From assembly GCA_039814715.1 (NCBI GenBank), contig JBCCAR010000030.1, positions 1 to 38,287 on the forward strand: DNA of 38,287 nucleotides. Reading direction: 5' to 3'. The stretch's first letter is position 1. The number at the start of each line of letters is the position of its first letter. A program made the position numbers and the translations under genes. The stretch comes from CAKZYD01 sp039814715 (lineage in GTDB: Bacteria; Pseudomonadota; Alphaproteobacteria; Sphingomonadales; CAKZYD01). The notes under the pieces were generated by a model that was not told where the DNA came from, searched no databases, and saw only the letters and a program-made list of their open reading frames with translations. Positions 10,057-17,569 of this stretch are shown piece by piece.

Positions 10057-10473
10057 TTAGAGAAACCGTTTGGCGAGCTTTGCGGCGCCTTCTAGGCCGC
10101 CGATGCTATCCAGCAGAGAGCCGCCCGATGAGCCCTTATCCACCAGTTGGGGCAGCACATCTTTTAAGCTGTTTAAAAGCGACGATTTATCCGCCCCCAG
10201 CGCATTGGCAAGATTGCCCAAATCGCCGCTGTCCACCATCGCTTCTGCCTGGTCTGCTGTCAGCTGCGCATTGGCGCCATCGCCGAGCCAGCTCGCAGCC
10301 AAATCTCCCAGCCCGCCCTGCTGCGCTTTTTCAACCAGGCCACCTAGGTCCATGGTGTCGCCACTACCGATCAAGCTGCCTAAGGCGGACTCCACCGCCC
10401 CCTGGCTTTGCGGCTGTGCTTGCGCGCCAAGCTGCTTGAGCAAAATCTCGCTACCAAGTTTGAGTAGATCCAT
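10057..10473 (-). CDS. DUF937 / YidB-like family protein
   Basis: This 138-residue protein is low in complexity, rich in Gly, Leu, Ala and Gln. It has repeated short helices (L-G-S-L-I-G-S-G, L-G-D-L-A-A-S-W-L-G-D-G, N-L-A-N-A-L-G-A-D, L-K-D-V-L-P-Q-L-V-D-K), the pattern of DUF937/YidB proteins. The function of the family is unknown. There is no signal peptide or membrane helix. AGAGGGCC precedes the ATG. It is divergent from the DsbA-like gene, with 109 bases between their starts. Confidence 0.8.
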   Translation of the reverse strand: MDLLKLGSEILLKQLGAQAQPQSQGAVESALGSLIGSGDTMDLGGLVEKAQQGGLGDLAASWLGDGANAQLTADQAEAMVDSGDLGNLANALGADKSSLLNSLKDVLPQLVDKGSSGGSLLDSIGGLEGAAKLAKRFL

Positions 10474-10582
10474 GGAAAGGCCCTCTGTATGACGTTATTG
10501 AATGACGACACGCTGCGATGAAAGTCACGCGAGCACAAGGCATTCCTGGCATATGTAGGAAGGCTTCACACGGGAAACTTCC

Positions 10583-11239
10583 ATGACAGAGCTGAATATC
10601 GATCTCTATTGGTCTTTCCGCAGCCCCTTTTGTTATCTGGTCACAAAGCGCCTTTTAGAGCTTGAGGCGCGCTACCGCATACGTGTCCAGGTCAAGTTGG
10701 TCTATCCGCTCGTGCTGCGTGTTCCTGACTATTTCCTCAAAGCTGACCCGCGCTTCTTTTCCTACCTCCTGCATGATGTCGCCCGCACAGCTGAAATGGA
10801 CGGCATACCCTTTGGTAATCCTGAGCCAGACCCCATTGTCATGGAGAAAGAGCGCAAAGTCGCCGCGCCGAATCAGCCCCATATCTACAGGCTAACCCGG
10901 ATGGCGCAGGCGGCTAGCCGCGATGGATCAATCCTGCCCCTGGTTGCTAGTGTGAGTGCACTCATTTGGTCCGGCCAAGTGAAAGGTTGGCACGAAAGTG
11001 ACCACTTAGAACACGCCGTTGCGGCCGCTGGCTTTGATCTAGCGGCGCTTGATCGTATCGCCGAAACAGAGGCGCACGCACTCGATGCGCAAATCGCCGA
11101 GCATGATGAGGATTTAAAGGCCGCCGGTCATTGGGGCGTTCCGACCATGGTATTCAACAACGAGCCTTTTTTCGGCCAAGACCGGGTGGAGCAATTGCTC
11201 TGGCGCATGCGCCAACACGGACTGGAAGAGCGCGCTTAA
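10583..11239 (+). CDS. DsbA-family / 2-hydroxychromene-2-carboxylate isomerase-like protein
   Basis: The 218-residue protein has a thioredoxin-like fold with helical insertion, of the kappa-class GST/HCCA isomerase type. It begins with a beta strand, then W-S-F-R-S-P-F-C-Y-L (residues 10-19), where S-P takes the place of the CxxC of true DsbA. The C-terminal part has the cis-proline strand G-V-P-T-M-V-F and F-F-G-Q-D-R-V-E-Q-L-L, typical of this family. The physiological substrate is unknown; a glutathione-dependent isomerase or transferase is the usual role. The gene converges on the gamma-carbonic anhydrase gene, and the two stop codons overlap (TTAA at 11236-11239). Confidence 0.87.
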   Translation: MTELNIDLYWSFRSPFCYLVTKRLLELEARYRIRVQVKLVYPLVLRVPDYFLKADPRFFSYLLHDVARTAEMDGIPFGNPEPDPIVMEKERKVAAPNQPHIYRLTRMAQAASRDGSILPLVASVSALIWSGQVKGWHESDHLEHAVAAAGFDLAALDRIAETEAHALDAQIAEHDEDLKAAGHWGVPTMVFNNEPFFGQDRVEQLLWRMRQHGLEERA

Positions 11240-11769
11240 CTTGGCTGCAGATCCGTCCGATACACTTGCGCGAGGTCTGCATAGCCGGGCGAGGCCTTGC
11301 GGTTCTTGGCGATCTCTTCTTCACTAAGAGCGCGCATGAACTTTGCTGGACGCCCGCCCCACAATTCGCCCTTGCCGATTGTCTTGCCCGGCGTGAGCAT
11401 GCCGCCCGCTGCAAGCATTCCATCTTCTTCAATCACGCAGCCATCCATCACAATCGCGCCTAGCCCAACAAAGCTCCAATCCTTGAGGGTGCAGCCGTGG
11501 ATCATCGCCATATGGCCAATCAAGACGTCATTGCCGATATAGGTCCCATGTGTTTTGCGGGACACATGGACCACGGTGCCATCTTGAATGTTGGTGCGTT
11601 CACCAACCTCAATCACATGGACATCCCCGCGCAGGACGCAGTTAAACCAAACAGATGTTCCTGCGCCAATGGTCACGTCGCCAATGATCTGCGCGCCGGG
11701 CGCCAAGAACACGTCGCCTGCTATGTTTGGCGTCTTAGCGCCAAGGGAAAACACATTACCAGTTGTCAT
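11236..11769 (-). CDS. Gamma-class carbonic anhydrase family protein
   Basis: This 177-residue left-handed beta-helix protein has hexapeptide repeats (G-D-V-T-I-G-A-G, I-G-N-D-V-L-I-G). The metal-binding histidines fall in V-V-H-V, I-G-H-M and I-H-G-C, and an arginine/aspartate pair lies in L-R-G-D. It matches the YrdA/PaaY/gamma-CA group, which are zinc- or iron-dependent hydratases or structural trimers. AGGAGG lies eight bases before the ATG. It is the last gene of a five-gene minus-strand run beginning with the valine catabolic genes, 11 bases after argC. Confidence 0.9.
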   Translation of the reverse strand: MTTGNVFSLGAKTPNIAGDVFLAPGAQIIGDVTIGAGTSVWFNCVLRGDVHVIEVGERTNIQDGTVVHVSRKTHGTYIGNDVLIGHMAMIHGCTLKDWSFVGLGAIVMDGCVIEEDGMLAAGGMLTPGKTIGKGELWGGRPAKFMRALSEEEIAKNRKASPGYADLAQVYRTDLQPS

Positions 11770-11780
11770 GTCTCGGCCTC

Positions 11781-12830
11781 CTAAGGGAACAACGCCACTT
11801 GCTGAAGGCCGGACGTTTCTTCCAGCCTCAACATGAGGTTCATATTCTGCACGGCCTGGCCAGACGAGCCCTTCACGAGATTGTCAATCGCTGCGACAAT
11901 GATGGCGTGCCCGGGACGACGATCGTCAAACACATTAAGCACGCATTGATTAGACCCGCGCACCATGCGTGTTGCAGGTGCTGTAGCGCCCGGAAGAACC
12001 TCTACAAAATGACTTTCGTTATAATTGCTTAGGAGCTTTTCCTTGAGCGATGTCGCCGTTTCCCCCTCTGAGCAGCGCACATAAATGGTCTCCAGTTCCC
12101 CGCGGTTCATGGGTACGAGGTGCGGCGTGAAGCTGACGGTTACGTCTGATCCAGCAGCCTTGCTCAGCTCCTGCTCAATCTCCGGCATGTGGCGATGGTG
12201 CCCCAAGCCATAAGGATGCACGGCTTCCGAGACTTCACAGAATAAGGTCTGCTCCTTCAGCGAGCGCCCTGCCCCTGTGACGCCGGACTTTGCATCGATG
12301 ATGATGTTGTCATGCGAAATCATACCTCCTTGCAAGAGCGGCAAGAGAGCCAGCAGCGCCGCCGTTGGATAGCAGCCAGGACACGCTACGAGGCGCGCCT
12401 TGGCAATATCGTCGCTATAATGCTCTGTCAGGCCATATACCGCGTGGGGCTGAAGCTCCGGCGCACCATGCGCGCCGCCATACCAAGCGGCATACACCTC
12501 TGGATCCCGCAGGCGAAAATCTGCTGATAAATCAATGATTTTCAACGCTGGGTTTGTATTCCATATTAAGGAAATAATGGCTTGGCTTGTCGCATGCGGC
12601 AATGCGCAGAACACAACATCCAAATCCATCTGCGCCCAATCAATTCCATCAACAGATTGCAGTATAGGCAGATCGGCCCCATAAAAATTGGGAAACACTT
12701 GGGCCATGGTTTGGCCCGCCTTGCGTTCGCCAGACAGGAAGGTGATTTGGACACCAGGATGACGCAGCAAGAGGCGCACCAAATCAGCGCCCGTATAGCC
12801 ACTTGCTCCAAGGATGCCCGCTTTTATCAC
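11781..12830 (-). CDS. argC: N-acetyl-gamma-glutamyl-phosphate reductase
   Basis: ArgC is the third enzyme of arginine biosynthesis and reduces N-acetylglutamyl-phosphate with NADPH. The 349-residue product has the nucleotide-binding G-A-S-G-Y-T-G at 8-14, D-L-S-A-D-F-R-L, the catalytic cysteine C153 in C-P-G-C-Y-P-T, G-V-T-G-A-G-R and H-H-R-H-M-P-E-I. Translation starts at GTG, with GGAG seven bases upstream. It follows mmsB by 27 bases, so it may be cotranscribed with valine degradation, an unusual mix of anabolic and catabolic genes. Confidence 0.96.
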   Translation of the reverse strand: MIKAGILGASGYTGADLVRLLLRHPGVQITFLSGERKAGQTMAQVFPNFYGADLPILQSVDGIDWAQMDLDVVFCALPHATSQAIISLIWNTNPALKIIDLSADFRLRDPEVYAAWYGGAHGAPELQPHAVYGLTEHYSDDIAKARLVACPGCYPTAALLALLPLLQGGMISHDNIIIDAKSGVTGAGRSLKEQTLFCEVSEAVHPYGLGHHRHMPEIEQELSKAAGSDVTVSFTPHLVPMNRGELETIYVRCSEGETATSLKEKLLSNYNESHFVEVLPGATAPATRMVRGSNQCVLNVFDDRRPGHAIIVAAIDNLVKGSSGQAVQNMNLMLRLEETSGLQQVALFP

Positions 12831-12857
12831 GTGTCTGCTCCGCTACGTGCGGAGAGC

Positions 12858-13739
12858 TTAGAGATCTCCGCTGATGAGTTTGATGATCGCAGAGAAATCC
12901 AGATCGTCCTTCCCAGCGCTTTCCATCAGCGTATAGAGCGCGGAGGATTGCGCGCCAAGGGGAATTGCTGCGCCAGCGGTTTTTGCAGCATCAAGCGCTA
13001 AGCGCAGATCTTTCAGCATCATCGCTGCGGCAAAGCCTGGCTGATAGTCTTTGTTAGATGGCGCAGTGGGCACAGGGCCTGGCGCGGGGCAATAGCTGGT
13101 CATGGACCAGCACTGGCCCGATGCTGTTGAAGAAATATCGTAGAAAGTCTGCGCATCTAGCCCAAGTTTCTCAGCCAGATTAAAAGCTTCCGCCGTCCCG
13201 ATCATGGAGATTGCAAGCAGCATGTTATTTGCAACCTTGGCCACTTGGCCATTACCCGCATCACCGGCGTGAAACACGTTTTTGCCCATGATGTCTAAGA
13301 AGTGCTGTGCTTTGCCAAAGGCAGCTGTCGTGCCGCCAGCCATGAAGGTTAGCGTGCCAGCTTCTGCTGCTGCCGTCCCGCCAGAGACGGGCGCATCGAC
13401 CATATGAAAACCAGCCTCTTGCGCTTTAGCGATCACATTGCGCGCCGTCGGCACATCAATCGTCGAGCTGTCGATGAAGGTACTGCCCGGCTTTGCAGTG
13501 GTCATCACGTCCGCATAGACGGCCTCAACATGGGGCCCGGCGGGCAGCATGGTAATGACCGTTTCGGCCGTTTGTGCCGCCTCATGGGCTGTATGTGCGA
13601 TTTTTCCGCCAGCAGCTTCAAGCGCTGCCTTTGCGGCATCTGATAAGTCAACGCCGGTGACGTCATGCCCCGCCTTGACCAAGTTGGCCGCCATGGGGCC
13701 GCCCATATTCCCAAGGCCGATAAAAGCTACTGTCGCCAC
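12858..13739 (-). CDS. mmsB: 3-hydroxyisobutyrate dehydrogenase
   Basis: MmsB oxidises 3-hydroxyisobutyrate to methylmalonate semialdehyde with NAD in valine catabolism. The 293-residue product shows G-L-G-N-M-G-G-P-M-A-A-N-L at 8-20, D-A-P-V-S-G-G-T-x-x-A near 120, the catalytic lysine region N-G-Q-V-A-K-V-A-N-N, and the mmsB-specific S-G-Q-C-W and N-K-D-Y-Q-P-G-F. The start is GTG, with AGGAG upstream. Only 14 bases separate it from the hydrolase gene that makes its substrate, so it sits in a pathway-ordered operon. Confidence 0.95.
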   Translation of the reverse strand: MATVAFIGLGNMGGPMAANLVKAGHDVTGVDLSDAAKAALEAAGGKIAHTAHEAAQTAETVITMLPAGPHVEAVYADVMTTAKPGSTFIDSSTIDVPTARNVIAKAQEAGFHMVDAPVSGGTAAAEAGTLTFMAGGTTAAFGKAQHFLDIMGKNVFHAGDAGNGQVAKVANNMLLAISMIGTAEAFNLAEKLGLDAQTFYDISSTASGQCWSMTSYCPAPGPVPTAPSNKDYQPGFAAAMMLKDLRLALDAAKTAGAAIPLGAQSSALYTLMESAGKDDLDFSAIIKLISGDL

Positions 13740-13753
13740 GTCATTTTCTCCTA

Positions 13754-14803
13754 CTAAGGCAAGTCCAGCTCATCGCCGCCCAAGGGCGCGAAATACGCGT
13801 CCACCATGTCCTGGGTGACATCTTCAATACGCGCTGGATGCCATTGGGGCGTCTCGCCTTTTTCAAAAATGGTGGCGCGCACCCCTTCATAAAAATCATG
13901 GCCCTGCATCACCCGCGCGGCCATGCGCATTTCCATGCGCATCACATCGTTGAAGGACATGGATGCGCCGCGGGTCAGCTGCTCAAAGGTGACTTTCAAA
14001 GACGTCGGACTTTTGCTGCGCAGAATAGAAGCTTGTTTCTGCGCCCATTCACTTTCATCCTGATCCAGCTCTGTGAGGATTGAACGGACATCCGCGCCGT
14101 CAAAGTGCCGATCAATCTCACCTTGCAAGGCTGCGATCGCAGCCGCGCCCGGGTCCTCATGGGCGTGCGAGAGGACATCATTGATTTGCGCTTTTGTGGA
14201 CGCGTTCGCGCATAGATCTGCAATCACGCCAGCTTGTTTATCTGAAGGAATGGTATGCGTTGCAACACCGGCATAAAGCGAATCCGCCGCTTTAAGCCGG
14301 GCGCCTGTCAGCCCTAAAAACATGCCTAAGTGACCTGGCATCTTAGGCAGAAAATAGCTACCGCCAACATCTGGGAACAACCCTATGCCTGTCTCAGGCA
14401 TGGCAAAGAGTGTTCGGTCACCAGCGATCCTATGGCTGCCGTGGATCGAAATCCCGACGCCGCCGCCCATGACGATGCCATCAATGAAGGCGAGATACGG
14501 CTTGGGGAAATGATAGACTGCCGCATCTGTGAGATATTCTTCCCTGAAGAACTGCGCGCCAGCAGCGGGATCGGCTTTTCCAGTGTCGTGCAGCCAGCGG
14601 ATGTCGCCGCCAGCGCAGAAGCCTTTTTCGCCGGCCCCTTCGACAATCACCGCAGCGATAGTGTCATCATCAGCCCAGGATTTGAGCTGACCGCGCAGTT
14701 TGATGGCCATATCCAACGTCAGCGCGTTCAGCGCCTTAGGTCGGTTGAGCAGCACATGGCCAATCGCGCCGCGCTGGGAAAAGACGATCTCTGGCTCAGA
14801 CAT
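13754..14803 (-). CDS. 3-hydroxyisobutyryl-CoA hydrolase (crotonase family)
   Basis: The product is 349 residues of the enoyl-CoA hydratase/isomerase superfamily, with the extended length and motifs of HIBCH: L-N-R-P-K-A-L-N-A-L-T near residue 18, F-C-A-G-G-D-I at about 62, G-I-V-M-G-G-G-V-G and M-P-E-T-G-I-G-L-F-P-D-V-G-G, which carries the catalytic glutamate. It hydrolyses 3-hydroxyisobutyryl-CoA in valine breakdown. AAGGAA lies upstream of the ATG, and the acyl-CoA dehydrogenase stops nine bases before it. A plain enoyl-CoA hydratase is less likely given flanking mmsB and isobutyryl-CoA dehydrogenase. Confidence 0.92.
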   Translation of the reverse strand: MSEPEIVFSQRGAIGHVLLNRPKALNALTLDMAIKLRGQLKSWADDDTIAAVIVEGAGEKGFCAGGDIRWLHDTGKADPAAGAQFFREEYLTDAAVYHFPKPYLAFIDGIVMGGGVGISIHGSHRIAGDRTLFAMPETGIGLFPDVGGSYFLPKMPGHLGMFLGLTGARLKAADSLYAGVATHTIPSDKQAGVIADLCANASTKAQINDVLSHAHEDPGAAAIAALQGEIDRHFDGADVRSILTELDQDESEWAQKQASILRSKSPTSLKVTFEQLTRGASMSFNDVMRMEMRMAARVMQGHDFYEGVRATIFEKGETPQWHPARIEDVTQDMVDAYFAPLGGDELDLP

Positions 14804-14812
14804 GGTGTTTCC

Positions 14813-15949
14813 TTAGGCCAAGAGAGCGCGGGAAATCACGACCCGCATGATCTGATTGGTGCCTTCCAGGATCTGATGCACGCGCAAGTCGCGCCAAAAT
14901 CGCTCGACGGCATAGTCCATCAAATACCCATAGCCGCCATGAAGCTGCAGGGCATCATTCACGACCTTTGAGCCAACATCCGTCGAGAAGCGCTTGGCCA
15001 TGGCCGAAAATTGGGTTTTATCCGGCGCGCCTTCGCTTACTTTTTGAGCGGCCTTGTAAAGTAAGGCGCGCGCCGCTTCGAGCTCTGTTGCCATATCAGC
15101 CAGCATGAACTGAACGCCCTGAAAGTCAGAGATGGGATTGCCGAATTGTTGGCGTTCTTTCGTGTAGGTTACAGCATCGTCTAGGCAGCGCTGCGCGCCG
15201 CCAAGGGAACACGCGCCGATATTGAGCCGCCCCCCATCGAGCCCTGCCATGGCGATCTTAAAGCCCTGCCCCTCCGCGCCAACCATATTGCTAGTGGGCA
15301 CACGCACATTGTCGAAATTGACTTGCGCGGTCGGCTGGGAATGCCAGCCCAGTTTATGCTCGCGCGCGCCAAATGAAATGCCCTCCATGTCTTTATCCAC
15401 GACGAAACAGCTAATGCCCTTGGGGCCATCTGCGCCTGTGCGGGCCATGACAACATAGACTTCGTTTTCTCCGCCGCCTGAGATAAATGCTTTGGAGCCA
15501 TTGAGCACATAGTGGTTTCCGTCCAGGACAGCCTTGGTCTTCAGCGCTGCTGCATCAGAGCCCGAACCTGGCTCGGTTAGGCAATAGCTGGCAATGTGCT
15601 CCATGGGATTGAGCTTGGGCAGATAGCGATCTCGCAAGTCCTGATCACCAAAGCAATCGATCATCCAAGCAGCCATATTGTGGATCGAGATAAAGGCCGA
15701 AGTAGAGGGGCAGCCATAAGCCATGGCCTCCATGATTAGCGCGGCTTCAACGCGCCCAAGGCCAATACCCCCGCTTTCTTCAGACACATAGATGGAACCG
15801 AACCCTAGTTCTGCAGCTTGGCGAATGGTCGCGCGCGGGAAGAGGTGCTCTTTATCCCACTGAGCCGCATGAGGGGTAATCTCATCTGCTGTAAAGCGCT
15901 GCGCCATGTCCACGATGGCGCGCTGGTCGTCTGTTAAATTAAAATCCAT
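14813..15949 (-). CDS. Acyl-CoA dehydrogenase, probable isobutyryl-CoA dehydrogenase
   Basis: This 378-residue FAD enzyme oxidises a short branched acyl-CoA, inferred to be isobutyryl-CoA from valine. Motifs: Y-C-L-T-E-P-G-S-G-S-D (FAD/substrate binding), K-x-F-I-S-G-G-G near 150, the catalytic base region Y-A-V-E-R-F-W-R-D and I-L-E-G-T-N-Q-I-M-R at the C-terminus. I chose the ATG at 15949 (M-D-F-N-L-T-D-D-Q), with GGA upstream, over a TTG seven codons earlier. It is the first gene of the minus-strand operon with hydrolase, mmsB, argC and gamma-CA. Confidence 0.92.
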   Translation of the reverse strand: MDFNLTDDQRAIVDMAQRFTADEITPHAAQWDKEHLFPRATIRQAAELGFGSIYVSEESGGIGLGRVEAALIMEAMAYGCPSTSAFISIHNMAAWMIDCFGDQDLRDRYLPKLNPMEHIASYCLTEPGSGSDAAALKTKAVLDGNHYVLNGSKAFISGGGENEVYVVMARTGADGPKGISCFVVDKDMEGISFGAREHKLGWHSQPTAQVNFDNVRVPTSNMVGAEGQGFKIAMAGLDGGRLNIGACSLGGAQRCLDDAVTYTKERQQFGNPISDFQGVQFMLADMATELEAARALLYKAAQKVSEGAPDKTQFSAMAKRFSTDVGSKVVNDALQLHGGYGYLMDYAVERFWRDLRVHQILEGTNQIMRVVISRALLA

Positions 15950-16061
15950 AGGGCATCCGCTGCTTGGCAATCACCCATGGGGTTTATGCCAACATATAGC
16001 GACGCGCAAACCCCTATTAGAAAGGGGTTCGCTGAAACACGAGACGAGCCTTGCCGAGGGC

Positions 16062-16640
16062 CTATTTGATCTCGCTTTCATTTTGAATGACATGCGTTGC
16101 CAGGCCGTATTCGACTGCTTCTTCAACGCTCATCCAGAAATCACGGTCGGTATCTTGTTCAATACGCGCAATTGGCTGGCCAGTCGCATCAGCAAAGATC
16201 TGGTTGAGGCGTCCGCGCATGCGGATGATCTCTTTGGCTTGGATCGAAATATCTTCGGCCGTGCCGCGCATGCCGCCCGATGGCTGATGCAGCAAGAAGC
16301 GGGTGTTGGGCAAGGAATAGCGATTTTCTTTCTTCGCCGCTGCGTAGATGAGAGCGCCAGCGCTTGCGACCCAGCCAGTTCCAACGACGCGAACCTCTGG
16401 CTTAATGAACTTGATGGCGTCGTGGATCATATCGCCTGATTCCACATGGCCGCCCGGCGATGAAATAAACACCGTAATGGGATCATCACTGACATGCGCC
16501 ATGGCGAGCAAGCGGCTCACAACGTCACGCGCCACATCATCATCAATGCCGCCCGTGATCAGGATTTTACGGGCATCAAAGAGATGCTTTCCAACAGCAG
16601 GGCTCGTTGGCAGATCCTTTTCGTCGGGCTTGTCACTCAT
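16062..16640 (-). CDS. ClpP-like serine peptidase (ATP-dependent Clp proteolytic subunit family)
   Basis: The 192-residue product has the ClpP fold and an intact triad: S93 in G-W-V-A-S-A-G-A, H118 in L-L-H-Q-P-S-G-G and D163 in I-E-Q-D-T-D-R-D. The nucleophile motif differs from classical ClpP (A-S-M-G-A-F-L-L), and the opening I-T-G-G-I-D-D-D-V-A-R-D is typical of the accessory ClpP paralogues of alphaproteobacteria. No clpX or lon is adjacent, as would be expected of the main clpP. It probably assembles as a second ClpP type. A purine-rich AAGAGA precedes the ATG at 16640. An inverted repeat lies 19-50 bases upstream. Confidence 0.9.
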   Translation of the reverse strand: MSDKPDEKDLPTSPAVGKHLFDARKILITGGIDDDVARDVVSRLLAMAHVSDDPITVFISSPGGHVESGDMIHDAIKFIKPEVRVVGTGWVASAGALIYAAAKKENRYSLPNTRFLLHQPSGGMRGTAEDISIQAKEIIRMRGRLNQIFADATGQPIARIEQDTDRDFWMSVEEAVEYGLATHVIQNESEIK

Positions 16641-16659
16641 GCGCAGGTCTCTTTTTCGT

Positions 16660-16690
16660 GTGTTTATTGCTTGGCAGGACACATAAACAC
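16660..16690 (-). promoter_or_regulatory. Inverted repeat in the clpP-like gene leader
   Basis: GTGTTTAT at 16660-16667 and ATAAACAC at 16683-16690 are perfect 8-base inverted arms with a 15-base spacer, just upstream of the ClpP-like start. The A/T-rich arms and even spacing would suit an operator for a dimeric regulator or a leader hairpin. No T-tract follows directly, so a terminator is less likely. Confidence 0.35.
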
Positions 16691-16766
16691 CCGCGCAGGC
16701 TTTAAAAAGGGCTAAGGCGCGCGTTTTTTGCCGCGCCAGCATTTTTTTATGTGAGGCGCGCGCGTT

Positions 16767-17033
16767 TTATGCGGCGTCCTCTTCCTCAATACGGCCTTCA
16801 ATGGCGCGCATATAGGTATCCAGCAGATACTCCTGCTCCTCGCGATCATTGGAGTCCATTTTGCGAAGCTTGATCACTTGGCGCATGACTTTTGAATCAA
16901 AGCCAGACGACTTTGCTTCGGCGTAAACATCGCGAATGTCATCCGCGATTTCTTTCTTGCGCTCTTCAAGATTTTCAATGCGCTCTATAAACGACCTTAA
17001 GATTTGCCCTGAAATGCCGCCAACATTGGCCAT
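16767..17033 (-). CDS. gapR: GapR family (DUF2312) nucleoid-associated protein
   Basis: This 88-residue helical protein matches GapR of Caulobacter, which binds overtwisted DNA ahead of replication and transcription and stimulates topoisomerases. Visible family marks are S-F-I-E-R-I-E-N-L-E-E-R-K-K-E-I, D-V-Y-A-E-A-K-S-S-G-F-D and V-I-K-L-R-K-M-D with charged helices to the end. The ATG at 17033 has AAGGAA upstream; a GTG five codons earlier is part of that ribosome-binding region. It stands in the common alphaproteobacterial neighbourhood with DUF1244 and pyk. Confidence 0.92.
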   Translation of the reverse strand: MANVGGISGQILRSFIERIENLEERKKEIADDIRDVYAEAKSSGFDSKVMRQVIKLRKMDSNDREEQEYLLDTYMRAIEGRIEEEDAA

Positions 17034-17151
17034 GGCGTGTTCCTTCACTGTATCGGGAGAAAAACTGCGTCGCAGCCAGACTTAAAAAACGTGGGCACCC
17101 GTGTAAACCACCCTGGCGTGGTTTCTTGTGGAGAGCGCAGTGGAATGTAGA

Positions 17152-17454
17152 TCAGGCTTTGTTTTTCGCGACAGACGCATTCATCGCATCAATCTGCGCC
17201 TGGGTCGCTTTGGTTTGATACGCCTCTTTGTAGTCTGGGTAAGGCATGCCGTAGATCGCTTCACGCGCTGCGGCTTTGTCGATTGTAACACCTTGCGCTT
17301 CCAGCGCCTCGCCATACCAATCCGACAGACAATTGCGGCAAAAGCCGCCAAGGCCCATAAGGTCAATATTTTGAACATCTGTGCGGTGCTGCAAGTGGCT
17401 CAAAAGCCTTCTAAAGGCCGCCGCCTGCGCTGCTTCGATTGCCTGTTTATCCAT
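17152..17454 (-). CDS. DUF1244 family protein
   Basis: This 100-residue protein has the DUF1244 core H-L-Q-x-R-T-D-V-Q-N-I-D-L-M followed by F-C-R-N-C-L-S-D-W-Y and a C-terminal Y-G-M-P-Y-x-x-Y-K. The paired cysteines C-x-x-C suggest metal or redox binding, but no biochemical function is established. GGAG lies nine bases before the ATG at 17454. It is divergent from pyk, with a nested palindrome between them. Confidence 0.9.
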   Translation of the reverse strand: MDKQAIEAAQAAAFRRLLSHLQHRTDVQNIDLMGLGGFCRNCLSDWYGEALEAQGVTIDKAAAREAIYGMPYPDYKEAYQTKATQAQIDAMNASVAKNKA

Positions 17455-17471
17455 TATTAGCTCCAAACTGA

Positions 17472-17510
17472 GACTGTGGGGTTGCCCGAAGGATCGGGCC
17501 TGCTACAGTC
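17472..17510. promoter_or_regulatory. Nested palindrome between divergent DUF1244 and pyk
   Basis: An outer pair GACTGT/ACAGTC (17472-17477, 17505-17510) encloses an inner perfect pair GCCCGA/TCGGGC (17484-17489, 17494-17499) with the 4-base loop AGGA. It lies between two divergent starts, so it is not a terminator for either gene. It could be an operator, a cruciform or a leader structure. Confidence 0.4.
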
Positions 17511-17569
17511 AAAGTAATTTGCCTATTGCCGCATTCAAGCAGCCACACGATCAATGGATCTTCTCACCC

